Source: Oegoconia quadripuncta
Taxonomy: Eukaryota > Arthropoda > Insecta > Lepidoptera > Autostichidae
Direction of reading: 5' to 3'
Length of the DNA stretch: 64,000 nucleotides
NCBI GenBank assembly: GCA_949316235.1
Contig: OX438741.1
Location: 22,906,324-22,970,323, forward strand
Notes under the pieces: generated by a model
Databases searched by the model: none
Told to the model about the DNA's origin: nothing
What the model saw: only the letters and a program-made list of their open reading frames with translations
Translations under genes and position numbers: made by a program
Shown here: positions 44,670 through 58,600 of the stretch, in pieces
How positions within the stretch are numbered: position 1 is the stretch's first letter
Layout: each line of letters begins with the position of its first letter

Positions 44670-46399
44670 GATTATATGTCTATCTCAAAATTATGCATAA
44701 ACATACAAGTCCCATAATAGTTCTTCAAAAAAAACAGCAAAAAAATACAATTGCCAATTTTCCAGACGACTTGTCGTATTAGGTTTTATCAAAAGGATGG
44801 GATTTATGATTCAATTAAAGTATCAAGTTCCATGTAAAATTTATTGTTTTTTTTTTAATTATTTTGAAATCACATGTTGTAACATTCATTTTGTTTTAAT
44901 TAAAAATATTCACAATGTCATTTTAATAATCTATTACGGTAATCTAGCTTACACTTAGGAGAAATAATGCCATTGAGTACTACAGCGATGGAAATATGCT
45001 ATCCATCAGTTACACGATTGGTCAAGTCATCTACATCAGAAACAGTACCTTTCGGATTACATACAAATATACAACATTATAGTACAATTACGAGAACGCA
45101 TGTATTGTTTCGACATTCACTAATAAAATGGCATTAATAATGGTATACTTATAAGATAAGACCAATCCTTAACATTAAATGTATAGAAATCATAAAATAC
45201 ATCATGCTCTTTGGCTTGCACGACGGAAAGTAACTCTTACGTTGTATGATTGATAATAAAATCTCATTCATTACCTATCAAGAGATCAATTCAACTGAAC
45301 CGTACAATAAAATAGTTACATGAACAGAATGTACTGAGTAATGTGATATGCAACTTTGTATTTAATAGAAAATCAAAGTACAAGGTACATTTGAGCCATT
45401 TGTTTTACGAAACACATGCATACATACAATACTTATAAAAATAAAGAAAATGCACATTTTTTTATCATAGCAAGATTGAAATTTTCAGTCTAATAATATT
45501 TTGATCATTTGGCAATACTGTTAAACTTTCATATTCTACTTAAAATACAGATGTAAATAAAAAATAATTGAATTTAAAAAGTACATCGATTGCCATAGGA
45601 AGACTAAATGCAAATTTTGAAGATATTTGAGCCCATACTTTCACCGATTACACATCGAAGTGTATTTGAGACATACTACATTATCAAAGGTAAAAAAGGA
45701 AGGAATTACAAAAGGAATACAAATTGGTATAATGGCACCTCAACGTTCCACTTACGTTAACATTAAATACATTAAAATAATAACTTTATATAAAATTACA
45801 ATTAGGGAGATTCCAGTAAAACAATGAAGTATTTTACATTATTCTAGTATTGGTAAGAATGTTCTGTTCATATTACACCTTATGATATTTTACATCGTAG
45901 CCTTTGTATACTTCTTCATTTATATACAAAAATATACATAAATGTCCAGTTGTAAGAGCGCAATAGTTTTTACATCACGCTACAAATCTGAATTATAAAA
46001 ATGTATCACTGGTAGTGAACATGCCGCTTAAAGTGTCAACTCTATGTATTGTCAAGTATAAAAATAACTAATTTTTTAGAACACCATGATTGCAGATCGA
46101 ATATTTGAGCTCACAATAATAATTTAGTATACAGATGAATAACATTCATAATTTTATTGAGCAAATAATTTATTATTCCTTATTTTATTTTTGGAAACAA
46201 ACGCGGTCTTTGGGTTTATGACAACAGAGGAATGGTACACTAGTAACTAGACATTTGCGGTATTCACTAATATCCACGAGGTTAACGTGACTATATGAAT
46301 ATTGTTCTTTACATTATCACGAGAATTGTACGAATCGACGTATTGCAATGGTTGGCGATAGTGAGGATCCAACTCCGCTGTTTGATGCGGTTGTTAGTT

Positions 46400-46640
46400 T
46401 TTTAAGGCTTTCATCTGAATCATACCTGATGTGTGAAAATGAGGCCAACGGCGGAAGCGTGCTCATCTGGCACTCCCTAACTTATTTGGGGAACTGGTTA
46501 CCTTATTAGGAACAGTCGGAACACCACAATGCCCTTAACATTGCTGCTTGGCGGCAGTCTCAGATAGGATAGTGGTAGCTAGACGGATTTAATAATCCCC
46601 TACCATCAACCAAACCGATTATTGACTTAAGTTGAGAACA
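46400..46640 (-). mobile_element. tRNA-derived SINE (family C), inverted copy
   Basis: Minus-strand copy with ATACCTGATGTGTGAAAATG, TTGCTGCTTGGCGGCAG and CCCTACCATCAACCAAACCG. The tRNA head is missing or diverged. Confidence 0.75.
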
Positions 46641-46671
46641 GGTAATTTGGTTGACATTAGGGAATCAGTAA

Positions 46672-46845
46672 AGGTCCCTGTAGCTACCACCATCTTATCG
46701 AAGCCTGCCGCCAAGCCAATGTTAATAGCATTATCGTATTTCCGTAATAGATAGCCAGTCCCCCAAATAAGTTGGAGGTGCCGGGTGAGGGCGCTTCCTT
46801 CCGATCTTCATTTAACATCAGATGTGACTTAGGTCAAGCGCTGAA
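46672..46845 (+). mobile_element. tRNA-derived SINE (family C), partial, plus strand
   Basis: GTAGCTACCACCATCTTATC, GATAGCCAGTCCCCCAAATA and CATTTAACATCAGATGTGAC match the family C body. With the copy at 46400-46640 it forms an inverted pair about 30 bp apart. Confidence 0.75.
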
Positions 46846-49470
46846 TATAAAAAAACCCCATAAGCTATGCCCGCGTTATATAGCGGCGGGGTCAACGGGT
46901 CTGCGCCGTGAAGGTGATGAGCGAACGAAAAAGCTCACCACTAAAAGTCTAGAGAGTGACGAGAAGTACTGAGCTGACACTCATCGTACCTTCGCGACGC
47001 ATACGCGACAATCCATCACTTTTATACTCGTATCATCTATACAAACAGACTGATAACAGAGTGTTACATCAAAATGTACTGCGATCACAATTCCTTCGAA
47101 AAGTTTATGTAAAATTATAGCCCCTACAACACCATACACTGACCGGACGATACGTGTATATATGGAGTCTTACCGCTCAAACGATTTTTACTTCGCAGGT
47201 TGCATTGTGGCTACCTCAAACCATAACAACAAGGGAGATAGTGACAAAGTATACACTAACAATTGTCAATTACGAGTCGCAGTGTCGCCAGGCCACAGCA
47301 GTATATGTCACAAATGGGGTTGATAAGCATTTAGTTTTATTAGAAATGTGGATGAGAATGAGGAAGCCGAGGACGAAGAGGTAAACCTTAGACGATTGTT
47401 TGGAAATTTAAATAATACATAAAAGTTTACATGGGGACTCTTTTGAGATAAAAAAATCAATTAATAGTCAAAATTAACAACTGGCACAGGGAATTCCTTA
47501 ATATTAACTTTGAAGCTAGAAGATAAATGATTGAGGAAGTGCGATTCTCGCGCAATAGACATTATGTCGTATTCGACATATCTCGAAATAAAATGGCGAA
47601 TGTCAAATGAAACAGAATTTTCGTATTCTCAAAATGTCACGTTAGAGAATTGTCTATTCCCAGCGCTCGACTTACAACGAGTGGTAAATGTCAGTAGACA
47701 TTGGATCTCTAATCGTCAAATCGTAGGTATCGTAGTGACACTTCTTTCTGCCAATTTGGTATTGGAAAAGTGTTTGTGTTTTTGTGTGATTTATCGTCTA
47801 AGTGCCATTTATTTAGCTCTTAAATCGACAAATTCGACAATGTTAGGTGACGAAGTAATAGGAGTTGACAATTTTATTGACATGTCAGATTGACACTTGC
47901 TTGAGTTACGTTTTACGCGGATTTCTTTAACAAACCAGTCATTCTGTGGAATCTTTCGTTAGATTTCAATAATAAAGCAATACTTTGTAGTTTATTTATA
48001 CTCTGAAATGAAGTAGGTTAAGTCTAATATTTCAGAACCTATTATAAGGCTGCATTCGTTGATCTCGATTACGACTAAACACAATCGATAAAACGGAACG
48101 TAACTTAGATCGACATCCTAATAGTTCGTGACATTTTATCTCTAGCGAGCGCGAGAATACGTTTCTTTCGTATCATAGACATTTTTGTGACATTTTTAAT
48201 CGACATTCCACGATTAGACATTATCTCGAATTAGAGATATCTCGCATGAACTGAGAATCGGCTTCCTGGAATTTATTGTCGCAGATTTTTAGGGAAGAGG
48301 AATCCTCATCAACCCTAGTTACAAAGATTAACGTGCATGATAACAACACACGCTTGGGAACGTGTAAACATGGGCATTAGTGAACATAGAGGCGTCATGT
48401 AACACGCGCCCTTGAAATACCGCCCTTGTTTTTATGTGAGGTGGATACCTTACCGAGGTATTAAAAAACCTTATCTATTAAATAATCTTTACGAGATGTG
48501 ACAATTCCAACAAAAAATATATAAAACCTCTCGAGGTCATAATGCAATCTCCAATGTAATAAGCCTCCTGGTCTCTCATTTTCGCTATCCCCTAAATAAA
48601 TTTCATGTCATTCTCTAGCCTCGTTTACTATGGTTAGGTGGAAACAAAACTCGACATAGTGCTATCACAAACTCATAAAGCCGACAAGAGATCTATTTGG
48701 ATCTAGTATCCAAATAGTGTCTCGTGTCCAGAATTCTGAAAAAAATAAGTGTTAGTTTTTGTACAGAATTAAAACAATTGGACTAGCCAATTTAACTTTT
48801 TCTTTTTTTAATTTAGTGGAAATTATTCATATTCACCACACCATTTTGTTAAACATTGTGATCGTGGCATTGCTATTTACAAGAACAGTGGTATCATCTT
48901 GTGGAGCCCGTTGATAGCGAAAACGAGTGATAACTAAGCGATACGTTCGCGGCAAGTAAAAACAATTTATCACCACGGCTAAGCCGTCGCATTCGTGACT
49001 CGCGGGTTTCAGCTAAAGGTTATTAACCATGGCTACCCCGTAAGAATACTGCAGTCAATTAGCGGCCTGCGCCCTACTATTGGCATTTTTTGCCGGCCTT
49101 TTAAATACTGATATATACAAGGCGCGCAACAATTCCATCACAATTTACGTACACCCCTGCAGAGCCTGTAATATACAATAGTTTCGACAAAATCTTCCGA
49201 AACAAAAATGTAAAAGTAGACATTCGCTATGGAATTAGAATGTCACGGACTGATACTTTGGAATCATTGTGTGAACTTTCGTTTTACGAAAACCTATTAC
49301 TTAAGTTCTTTTGTTGTTCAACTAATATTTGAGTAAAGTTTCAAGTCAAAATCTGCGAGTAAGGCTCTGCCGTATAGTTCGAGCCAGAAGTTGTGAGACC
49401 ATATTACCTATATTGTCGCTTTGTGACATCATACCTAGTATTACACAGATGTCGGAGAATGCCGCGAACT

Positions 49471-49572
49471 TGGCTTGAGCCAGATTTTACAATTTGTTAT
49501 ACGAGTGTCGTCGCGGGGAATTTAAGGAATGGTGACTCAGCGACTACGGAGAGCAAGATGATGGTGCAACGC
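49471..49572 (-). pseudogene. Decayed tandem copy of the kuz terminal exon end
   Basis: It aligns with 49632-49735 (stop-codon end of the last kuz exon) at blocks such as TGAGCCAG..TTTACAAT, GGTGACT..CAGCGACT and GATGATGGT versus GTGATGGTGGT. Many substitutions and small indels are present, and the kuz frame is not kept. Confidence 0.6.
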
Positions 49573-49657
49573 TATCACTTTATGCAACCCTGGTAGCTAA
49601 ACCCGTGAGTCAGAGCGAGCCGGTAATTTAGTTTGAGCCAGCATTTACAATACTCCC

Positions 49658-52600
49658 CTAAATGTCCGCGTGAGGACGTTGAGGGTTGGTGACTGTCAGC
49701 GACTCCGGCGAGTGTAGCGTGATGGTGGTCTGCGAGGCGACAGTAACCTTGTCGTCTGGACGATACACGTACCCGAGTAGCAGCGGGACACCGGGCGCCA
49801 GCGCCACTAGCTCCAGCTGACCCGGGCCGCCGTAGTCGTACTGTCAGACCTAATCCGGATACAGAGATATTATTTGAATATGTTAATTTTAGGCACGCTA
49901 CGAGCTATGGACAGGGCGATACTCGGCGTTTCACTACGAAACCGAGTCAGGAATTTATTCACCGCCTCCGTGGCTCAATGTAAACAACATTGGGTTTACG
50001 ATTCGGAGGTCGCAGGTTCGATCCCTAGCGGGGTAAATGTTTAAGTACTCGGTTTGGTTGGTGGTAGGGCATTTTAAATGTCCGCCTGGCTATCTACCAC
50101 CATCTTATCTAAATCTGCCGCCAAGCAGCAATGTTAATAGCATTGTTGTGTTCCGGTTGTCAGAGATAAGATAGCCAGTCCCCTAAATGTGTTGGGGTTT
50201 CCGGGTCAGTACGCTTCCACCTTCGACCTCATCTTCACTTAACATCAGGTGTGATTGAGGTCAAGTACCAAACCGTAGTGCATAAAAAAAAGGAATGAAG
50301 AAATCTCTAGAAACGATAGACACCGACAGCCCAACGGATTAGATCGCACACGCTACCTACCTACTATGTGCATAATGCTTCCAAAATCCAAAGGTTGCCT
50401 GGAAGAGATCATTTTAGTGATAAGGGCACCAAAAATTGACGTGTGTGTATGTCAGTGTATTTTGTGCATTGTGAAACTGATCTTATTCATTGACATCAAA
50501 TACAAACCTTTTGCGCGGGACGCATTTCGTAGGACTGGGGGTATGCGTTCGCGTACGGTTCGGTTCGCCGCGTGCTCGGCCCGGGCGGTGCCGATGCTGT
50601 TTTAAAACAAAACAAACAAAAAATTACATAAGCTCGAAGTGAAATTACCGGTGTTAATATACATTATTCTGAGAATGAATGAATGATGTATTTGTTAGAT
50701 TAAGGTCATACAGAAAACATGTCTACCAATTGTCTGGTGTGAAAATATTAATACAGGAATCGAGTAAGTAATAGGCACATTAAACGACACCACATTCATT
50801 GACCGCCAAGTAATGGCTAAAAATAAAATGAGAATGGCGAAAAATGTATGTTCAAATCCCGGGATCACGTCCGCGCCAATGCAATTGCATGTGGTGCGTG
50901 ACGTCGATCCATCCAACTTGCTAGTAGTTTCTGTGAGCCTAGTTAGTACATTTTAGTATTAAAGGGTGGAGCAATAATGAAAGTGTGTTGTAATGAAAAC
51001 ATTTTAAAATGAATAGAACGTAACACGTTTTAAGTGATTATTGTTGAATGTATGGGAAGTTTTGGGCAAATTACTAATTGCAATACTTAATTTCTCAAAC
51101 AATGATTGAAAATTAGAGCATTATTTTCAAAACGTTCTTCGAGATTATCGAAAATGCTGTAATGGTTAAATACATGCGAGCAGCGGCCCGCAAAATGTAT
51201 AAAGGTGTTTTGCGGCCGAATCATATCTGCCATTTAATTTAAAAATGGAACTATTCTTTTTACTCCATAACATGGCGATGACGGAGGCAACTTATCGAAG
51301 ATTTTATTTAAATTCAAGTATACAGAACACATCGTGAGGGAAACCTACATGCCTGAGAAATAAAATAAAAAAATCGAAGGCATGTGAAGTCCCCAACCCG
51401 CATTGGGCCTGCGTGGCGGACTATGGCCCATACTCCCTCAATATGAGGGAAGGTTTATATCCCTGCAGTGGGATGTTTACGGACTGATGATGATACAGTA
51501 CACCCTGTAAAGCCGGGTCTTGCGCGACGTGATGTTTTTCTAACACCTAACATGTTATTCTAAAGTCGGGTCTTCTGCTCTAAAAAATAACAAAACAAAC
51601 TAAGAAAACATGTTTGCAAATATCGCAGTATCTTGCGACTTTTAAACAGAAACAAACTTCTACTTAATATGGAAAAAATCATACAAACACGTCGCACAAG
51701 ACCCGGCTTAACCAAATATGAGCGTAGCCTAACTGTGTTGTTAGCAAAAACAAGTGAACATGTTATTCGAGGTGGCTGGAAAACTTCCCCCAGCGTTCGC
51801 CTGCGCAGGGTATTTTATTTCATTGTTGCTTGCGAACATTGAAGGCGGCTTGTTTCGTATTTCCATATCAAGTAGAACTTTGTTTCTGTTCAAAAGTCGC
51901 AGGACATGTTTTGTTATTTTTTGGAGCAAAAGACCTGGCGTTAAACTTTAGACCGAGTTGGTTATTGGAGGTCATACCCGGTGCGAGGTCCCTCGCGGCG
52001 TAGGAGTGCGGCGGCGCGTAGCCCTTATGGTTGCGCGCGCGCCGGTGCCCCGCGCGGGGGGCGTCCCTCGCCCCGCCCCCGGCCCCGCCCACTCCCCCCG
52101 CGCCCCCGCCCCCGGCCCCGGCCCCCGCCGCCCGCGCCGCGCGCCCCGTGGGGTGCCGCATGCGCCGCAGTGTGTTCATCGGCCGCCGTAGCGTCTCCGA
52201 CAACCGTCTGTAACGGTCAAAATATTGGGTCTTTACCTATGAAATTGGAGTATTTTTCTTCGTTAATCATATGTACCAATTCCTGCGATTTTCAAAGCAT
52301 ATAGCTTTGAAAATCGCTCGAACCGAATTTGTTTTGTATTTGGAAAATGGAATATTATTTCAAGGGTTCACATGAAATATTTTTTAATTTCTGGGCTAAA
52401 TCACATAATAAAAAAAATTGAACAGAGCTCTTTTCATATGTTTCCCATAATCATTTCTTAGATTCGCTGAAACTTTTATGAAGCGGTTACTTTTAAAAAT
52501 TAACGCTGCCTATACTTAACTTAATGTTATCCGACAATACACACAAAGTTTAGCTAAATTTGGATTTGCCGTTCTCAAAAAAAAAAACAAAAATGTTTAT

Positions 52601-55600
52601 ATGGAGAAAACAGTCTTAATGAAATTCTTCATACAAAACGCCAATTTCATTGGTAAGGACCTAATAGAAACATTCTTAAGTAACTTACGTAACAATTAAA
52701 GAAACCTTATTTTATCCAATGGTGTCGATTCGGATGTACACCAACTAAACTAAAACCAGTTTTGGAGTGATGCCGTCGCATCGTACTGTTCCAAGGGGAA
52801 AGAGACAGTAATACTTTAAAACTGGTTTTAGTTTAGTTGGTGTACATCCGAATCGACATCAATGACGGTCGCTGGAAGGAATAAACCCTGTTAAGCCATT
52901 TCGAAGATATTTAGTTTTCAACCCAGTTGATTTGTTTATCTGAATGATATAATTATAGGTTCTCGGGTGAACAGATCCCGCCTCCTTACTTCTGCCACTG
53001 TAACTCCTTTAAGCTAGGATCGACAGTGGTACTCGACACGGCGCCTACTGAAGGTAGGCGGTGCCCTACGTGACTCTATTACTTAAGTATTAGGGTGTAT
53101 AATCAGGAAAATAAGATTCCCACCTCCCCCTCGGCAAATGGTAGGTAGCCAATGAAATGCAAAACGGCGGTAGGGCCTACTATGGGCCAGGAGGTCGAGG
53201 GAAGCTCGGCCCCCTGCTTGCGTATACACCACGGACTTCGCCTAGACGAAGTAAGCGTGGCGGTACCAATTGAACAGCCGAAAATCGACTTCAGTAAGAT
53301 TCCACTCTCTATCTCCAGAGTGCATTATGAGACCTTGACCCAAATTATATGGGACCACCATGGTCCCGTATAATATGGTCAAATTATATTGACGAAAATA
53401 TGGATGAACATACATAAAGAAATTCATACAAACGGACTTAGTATTTACCTCCTCCTATTGGGAATAGACAGAAAAATATCACTTGCAGCATATTCGACCA
53501 CATATAACAAATATAACGACATTTTCTGTATTTTAGTACTACACGTTAGAGTTGGTTGTTCCTTTTTAATGTGAATAAAAACAGATAAATTCAAACAAAT
53601 TTACAATAATATAGAAGAAAGTTCTCGTTGCCTCAATGTGCCTCGACGAAGTTGGCAGAAAAATCCCTAAATAGGTCACTTAAAATAACGCACTTCATAA
53701 AAATCCCCAAGAATACATACACTTCAGTACATGCTTTCGGCGCGCTAGTTTTGTTTCTATGACTGGAAGAGCTAAAAGTTACAAAAACTTTTTTCTAGGA
53801 TGTCCAATTCTATACATCTTGCTCTAGTTAATTAGATTTGTAGACCTTATTGACTATTCTGTGGGGTAACACGACTCACCTGGCCGGCGGCCGCTTAGGG
53901 TTCGAGGAAGGAGTATGTACAGCGCAGCACTTGACGAAGGCGCCCATGCACACTATGAGGGCAACACCGCCCAGCAGCACTGCCCACCATTGCTCCGTGA
54001 CCCACGCCTGCACCGACTGCAGCGTGTCCCGGTTCAGGAGGAGGTTCTTCAGCCGAGCCAGCGGACCCTCGGCGTCCACCGCTCGACATTTGAGGAACAC
54101 GTCGCAGTAACCCTGAAGGAGTAAAAGTCGTTTTCTCAAAGATGCTATGAGATGCTACCAATGTTCCGCAAACGGAAGACAAAAAGTTGAGGGAGTGCTT
54201 ATTTTTCGAAATATTTTTAATTGCATTATTATCTATGTCTTATGAAAATTCCTTAAACTTTTCATCTAAGTTTTAGGCTATTTAGGTAATTAATATAGCC
54301 TTTTTGGGTATATTCATACATTGTGAGGACTTACTGCAAAAGAAATAATAAGTACTGTCCGAAGCAAAGTTGTTGAGTCGGTAATTTAGGAAATTTTGCG
54401 CCTCTTGTGTTCAATGACAACTAGTAATCTAATCCCAATGGTTAAGCCCCTGAACTCAATCAAGTCAATGAATTGACAACGAAATTATAACAATACTGAA
54501 ATTCATAGTGCCTATTTACTGGGCATTAACTGCGATTGCTAACGTAACCCATTTCGATGGAATCGACGCTGTAGGTCACAAACACCAATAGTCACGTCGT
54601 TGTGAATAAAAATATACCGAAATACATTTGTGACGAGGCGCGTTTAAGACGAATTGCGTTTGTCGCGAATTGAGCTAAATGACACACATGTTTGTGACAA
54701 ACAGAGTAGATGATGAATGTCGTATTATGGCATACTGCGAATATGACTAGCACTTATCACCTACAGCGTCGAATGCAAATGGATTCTTAAACTAACCGCT
54801 AAGTTACTGAAGAAAAATTATCTATAAACTGCTCATCTCAGAGGCTAAACGAAGGCATGGTTCATGTCAGCTATCCTCATCGCCTTTCACCGTAATTTCC
54901 TTACCTGGAAGTTATCGCAAGGCGATCCAGGTCGCAGACTGATGCCACCTGGTGGCAGTCGTACTCTATGCGCGAAGTCTGCGGTGCTTTGGCACGAGTT
55001 GGGGTCCGCAGTGGTCTGGCACGCGAGCTGGCACAGCGCCCGCCTGTCCACCACTGCGGTGACGCCGTCGCCAACTTGTTGAGGAGACGACGACAGGAAG
55101 CACTCTGTCATGTTCCACGCTAGACACATGGAACCGCGGCACTCGCCGCTTAAACACAGTTGAGTACCTGGATAAATAATGTAAAAAATTATTACAAGTT
55201 TCTTCAATCTAATTAATTGACGACCGATTGGTGTAGAGGATAGTGACCCTGTCAGCGAAACCAACAGTTGCGGGTTCGAATTCCGCGTGGGGTTAAACGT
55301 TTGTGCAATGAATACGAACATTTATTCCCGAGTCATGGATATGTATGATATGTTTATCAGTTTTCTAGTATCCATAGTTCAAGCTTTGTTTAGTATGAGA
55401 TTAAATTGGTGTAAGTGTCCCAAATATTCATTTATTTACTTACAAGTCTAGTACTTAGTAATCCCTAAACTACTCGGAGAGCAAAGAAATCGAGTCACGC
55501 AAGAAATCTTCACACGATTCCCTATGAAACTGATCTTACAAATTCGGAAAATATTGTACTAATAAGTTTTCAAATCAAATCAGTTTTATAGGAATTGTAT

Positions 55601-58600
55601 TTCTTGTGACTCGATTTCTTTGCAGTCGAGTGTAGAACGTTCTTTTCGTTAACAATTGTTATCGTCATCATATCAGCCACAGTAACATTTAGTTTTAAAT
55701 CTGACATTGAGTAGCATCTGTCGGAGAAGGCCTGACCCAACCTCTCCGGTTCCTTTCTATGGTAAGTTTGTCTCCAACACAATGGATAATGCTTGTGTCT
55801 CTCAAATTTTTGTATCTATCAGCTGTATGTTGTTTGTCTAAAAATTTAACAGCTTTTATACGAAATCATTAGTTTAAATTCCATCACTTACCGTTATTGC
55901 ACTTAGTGTGATTGGCCATGGCACGGGGATTGGGACATTCGGCGGAACGACCGGAGCAGAATGAGGCGTGACTACATTCTGTGGCTTCGCGGCAAGTTTG
56001 GTTCTTCGATGACGTCACAAACTGGCACGTTCGCGAGTGGCAGCACGGGCCTTGTGATGGACTGGGGAAATAATTGCGAATTAGAAAATGACATGTGCAC
56101 TCGTCTCTTTCCAAGGGTGTCGTAAAATAATAATAAAAGGTAAGGCGAGACCGTCCCGATATTGTAGTTGTCTAATTCCGCATCGAAATTAGTCCCGCAA
56201 AACGTCTAAGACGACCCAGATGTCCCGCATTCCTAACCTTGATGATAGTATGATTTCAGAAATCCATAATTTAATATTTTAGGGCAACCATTCCAACCTC
56301 CATTGAAATGAAATGAAATGAAATGAAAATCATTTATTCATGTAGGCAATACAATATGCACTTATGAACGTCATTTGTTTTTTAAACTACCACTAGCTCG
56401 GAACGCGACCACTACTGAGAAGAGCTAGCGAGAAACTCAGAGGGTTTGTCTCTTTTCAATAAATCATGTACAATCAAGAAAGGTTACAACAATTTTATAT
56501 ATCGAGTAGAGGAGCCGTTTAATCCCATGGATTACTTTCATTAATATAGTCTGAAATTTTGTAATATCCCTTTTTACATAATTTTTGTTTTATAATAAGT
56601 TTAAATTTATTAAGCGGAAGATTCCGTATATCCATGGGAACCTTGTTGTAGAAGCGCACACATTGACCTCTGAATGACTTATTAACTTTACTAAGTCTAC
56701 TAAAAGGTACAGCTAATTGATTTTTGCTCCTTGTATTGACATTATGTCGGTCACAATGTTTCTCGAATGAATATATATTTCTCTTAACATATACAAGATT
56801 TTCATATATATATTGTGACGAAAATGTTAAAATATTAATTTCTTTAAATATTTGTCTTAATGTATCTCTTGACCTTAATTTATAAATTGCACGAATAGCT
56901 CGTTTCTGTAAGAGAAATATGCTATCTATATCAGCAGCGTTTCCCCACAGCAAGATACCATATGACATCAAGCTGTGAAAGTAGCTGAAGTAGACTAAGC
57001 GCGCTGTTTCAATATCACAGATATTTCGAATTTTCTTAACAGCATATGCGGCAGAACTGAGTCTTTTCATTAGTTTTTTAATATGGGGTCCCCACTGTAA
57101 CCGAGAATCTAAAGTCATACCAAGGAATACAGTTGTGTCCACAAGTTCCAACTGTTCATGTTTAATTCTTATTTTGGTGGCAACCTGTTCAACATTAGGT
57201 AATGAAAATCTAAGACATTTCGTTTTGTTCTCATTAAGGAGCAAGTTATTGACTGTGAACCATTCGACTATTTTTGAGACAGCATTATTCACTTCGTCAT
57301 ATGCTAATTGATATCTGTCAACTTTAAATATTAAAGAAGTGTCATCAGCAAACAATACGATCTCGTGTCTTTCCTTAGCGAGGTGAGGTAAATCGTTGAT
57401 ATAAACTAAAAATAGGAATGGTCCCAGTATTGAACCCTGCGGTACGCCCATGCTAACTGCAGATCCTGATGATCTCTCTCCATTGATATCAACCCTCCAT
57501 TTATATCAACCAACCATTAGCTCCCAATCCCCACAAGAACATGCACAAATGGTCAGATGTCCCGCATTGACTTTCTATAGAGTTGGCCGCCTTAATAAAA
57601 GGTCGTTATATTCTTTATTGCAGCAAAAAATTACATATAACAGAGTACAGACAATAGGTCATGTACAAAGATGGACTTCTCTATGGAAATCTCTATGTGT
57701 GTTATATGTATGTTATGTAGAAAATCCATACATTTTGAAGTGCAACGCTTTTCTAACCAATTTATATTGACGACCTGTTTGGTGTAGTGGTTAGCAACTC
57801 TGGCCACTATACCAAAAGGTTGCGGGTTCGAATCCCGCTGGGGGCATATGTTTGTGTGATGAATACGGACATGTGTACTCGAGTTATGGATGTTTTCATT
57901 TATAATAAGTATTTATTTACTAAAAAAAATGTATTTATGTAGTATATCAACCATCTGGTATCCACAACACAAGCCTATAGTTGCTTAGTGTGGAACTAGA
58001 TGGCGCTGTGTGTATGTCTAAGGATATTTTATTATTTTTTTTTTATATCCAAATGTATTTTTTTTAATGTATTTTAGTAATAATAATTGTAGATGCTGCG
58101 GTAGAGTTTAGTTGTGCATGAAATACAATCAATCAATGAAATACTTTTTATTTCACAATTATTAAAAACTACATGAATGATTAAAGCACATTACAAATTA
58201 TTTTGCTACGATTGAAATTCCTTGTGATAAATACCTACGAGTCTATTGAGTGTTATTTACTGTCATTTTCCTCAATGAATCCGTAATGAAATGACACTAT
58301 TACAATGATAATCCATAGTCAATATAGAACATTTCCAATACAGTCATTGGTGAATCGCACTAGCAGGGCGAGATGTGTCTCTCATGTAAAATATTTAATG
58401 ATACTTGGATATTTCGAAGGAAAATGATTTTTGTGTATTTTCGCTATGTGCATAGACTTTTCATTCGAGATATAAGAATTCTCATATAATATTTGGACAT
58501 TTCGATTCTGAAAATCGCCCCCCTGATCGCAGCGACTAACAGTATATTAAAAAGTTACCTGCACTGCGTCATAGCCTTCCTGGTGCATCCTTTAGCCGTG

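Larger units (their letters stand above)
41824..49657. other. Long intergenic region between Hem and kuz 3' ends
   Basis: An AT-rich stretch between two convergent genes. It contains a palindromic MITE (41985-42125), a 93-bp MITE (43041-43133), a Mutator-like MITE (44291-44669), two family C SINE pieces in opposite orientation (46400-46845) and a decayed copy of the kuz last exon (49471-49572). The rest (42150-43040, 43140-44280, 44680-46390, 46850-49470) shows no conserved protein. The 3' UTRs of both genes must begin here, but their ends are not visible. Confidence 0.65.

Noticed and set aside
47531..47893. A 120-codon plus-strand ORF in the Hem-kuz intergenic region
   Set aside because: No similarity to a known protein, no splice context, and an AT-rich composition like the surrounding non-coding DNA.
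51958..52213. Several proline-rich ORFs on the plus strand
   Set aside because: They are antisense shadows of the GC-rich kuz tail exon, whose minus-strand frame fits conserved flanks and splice phases.
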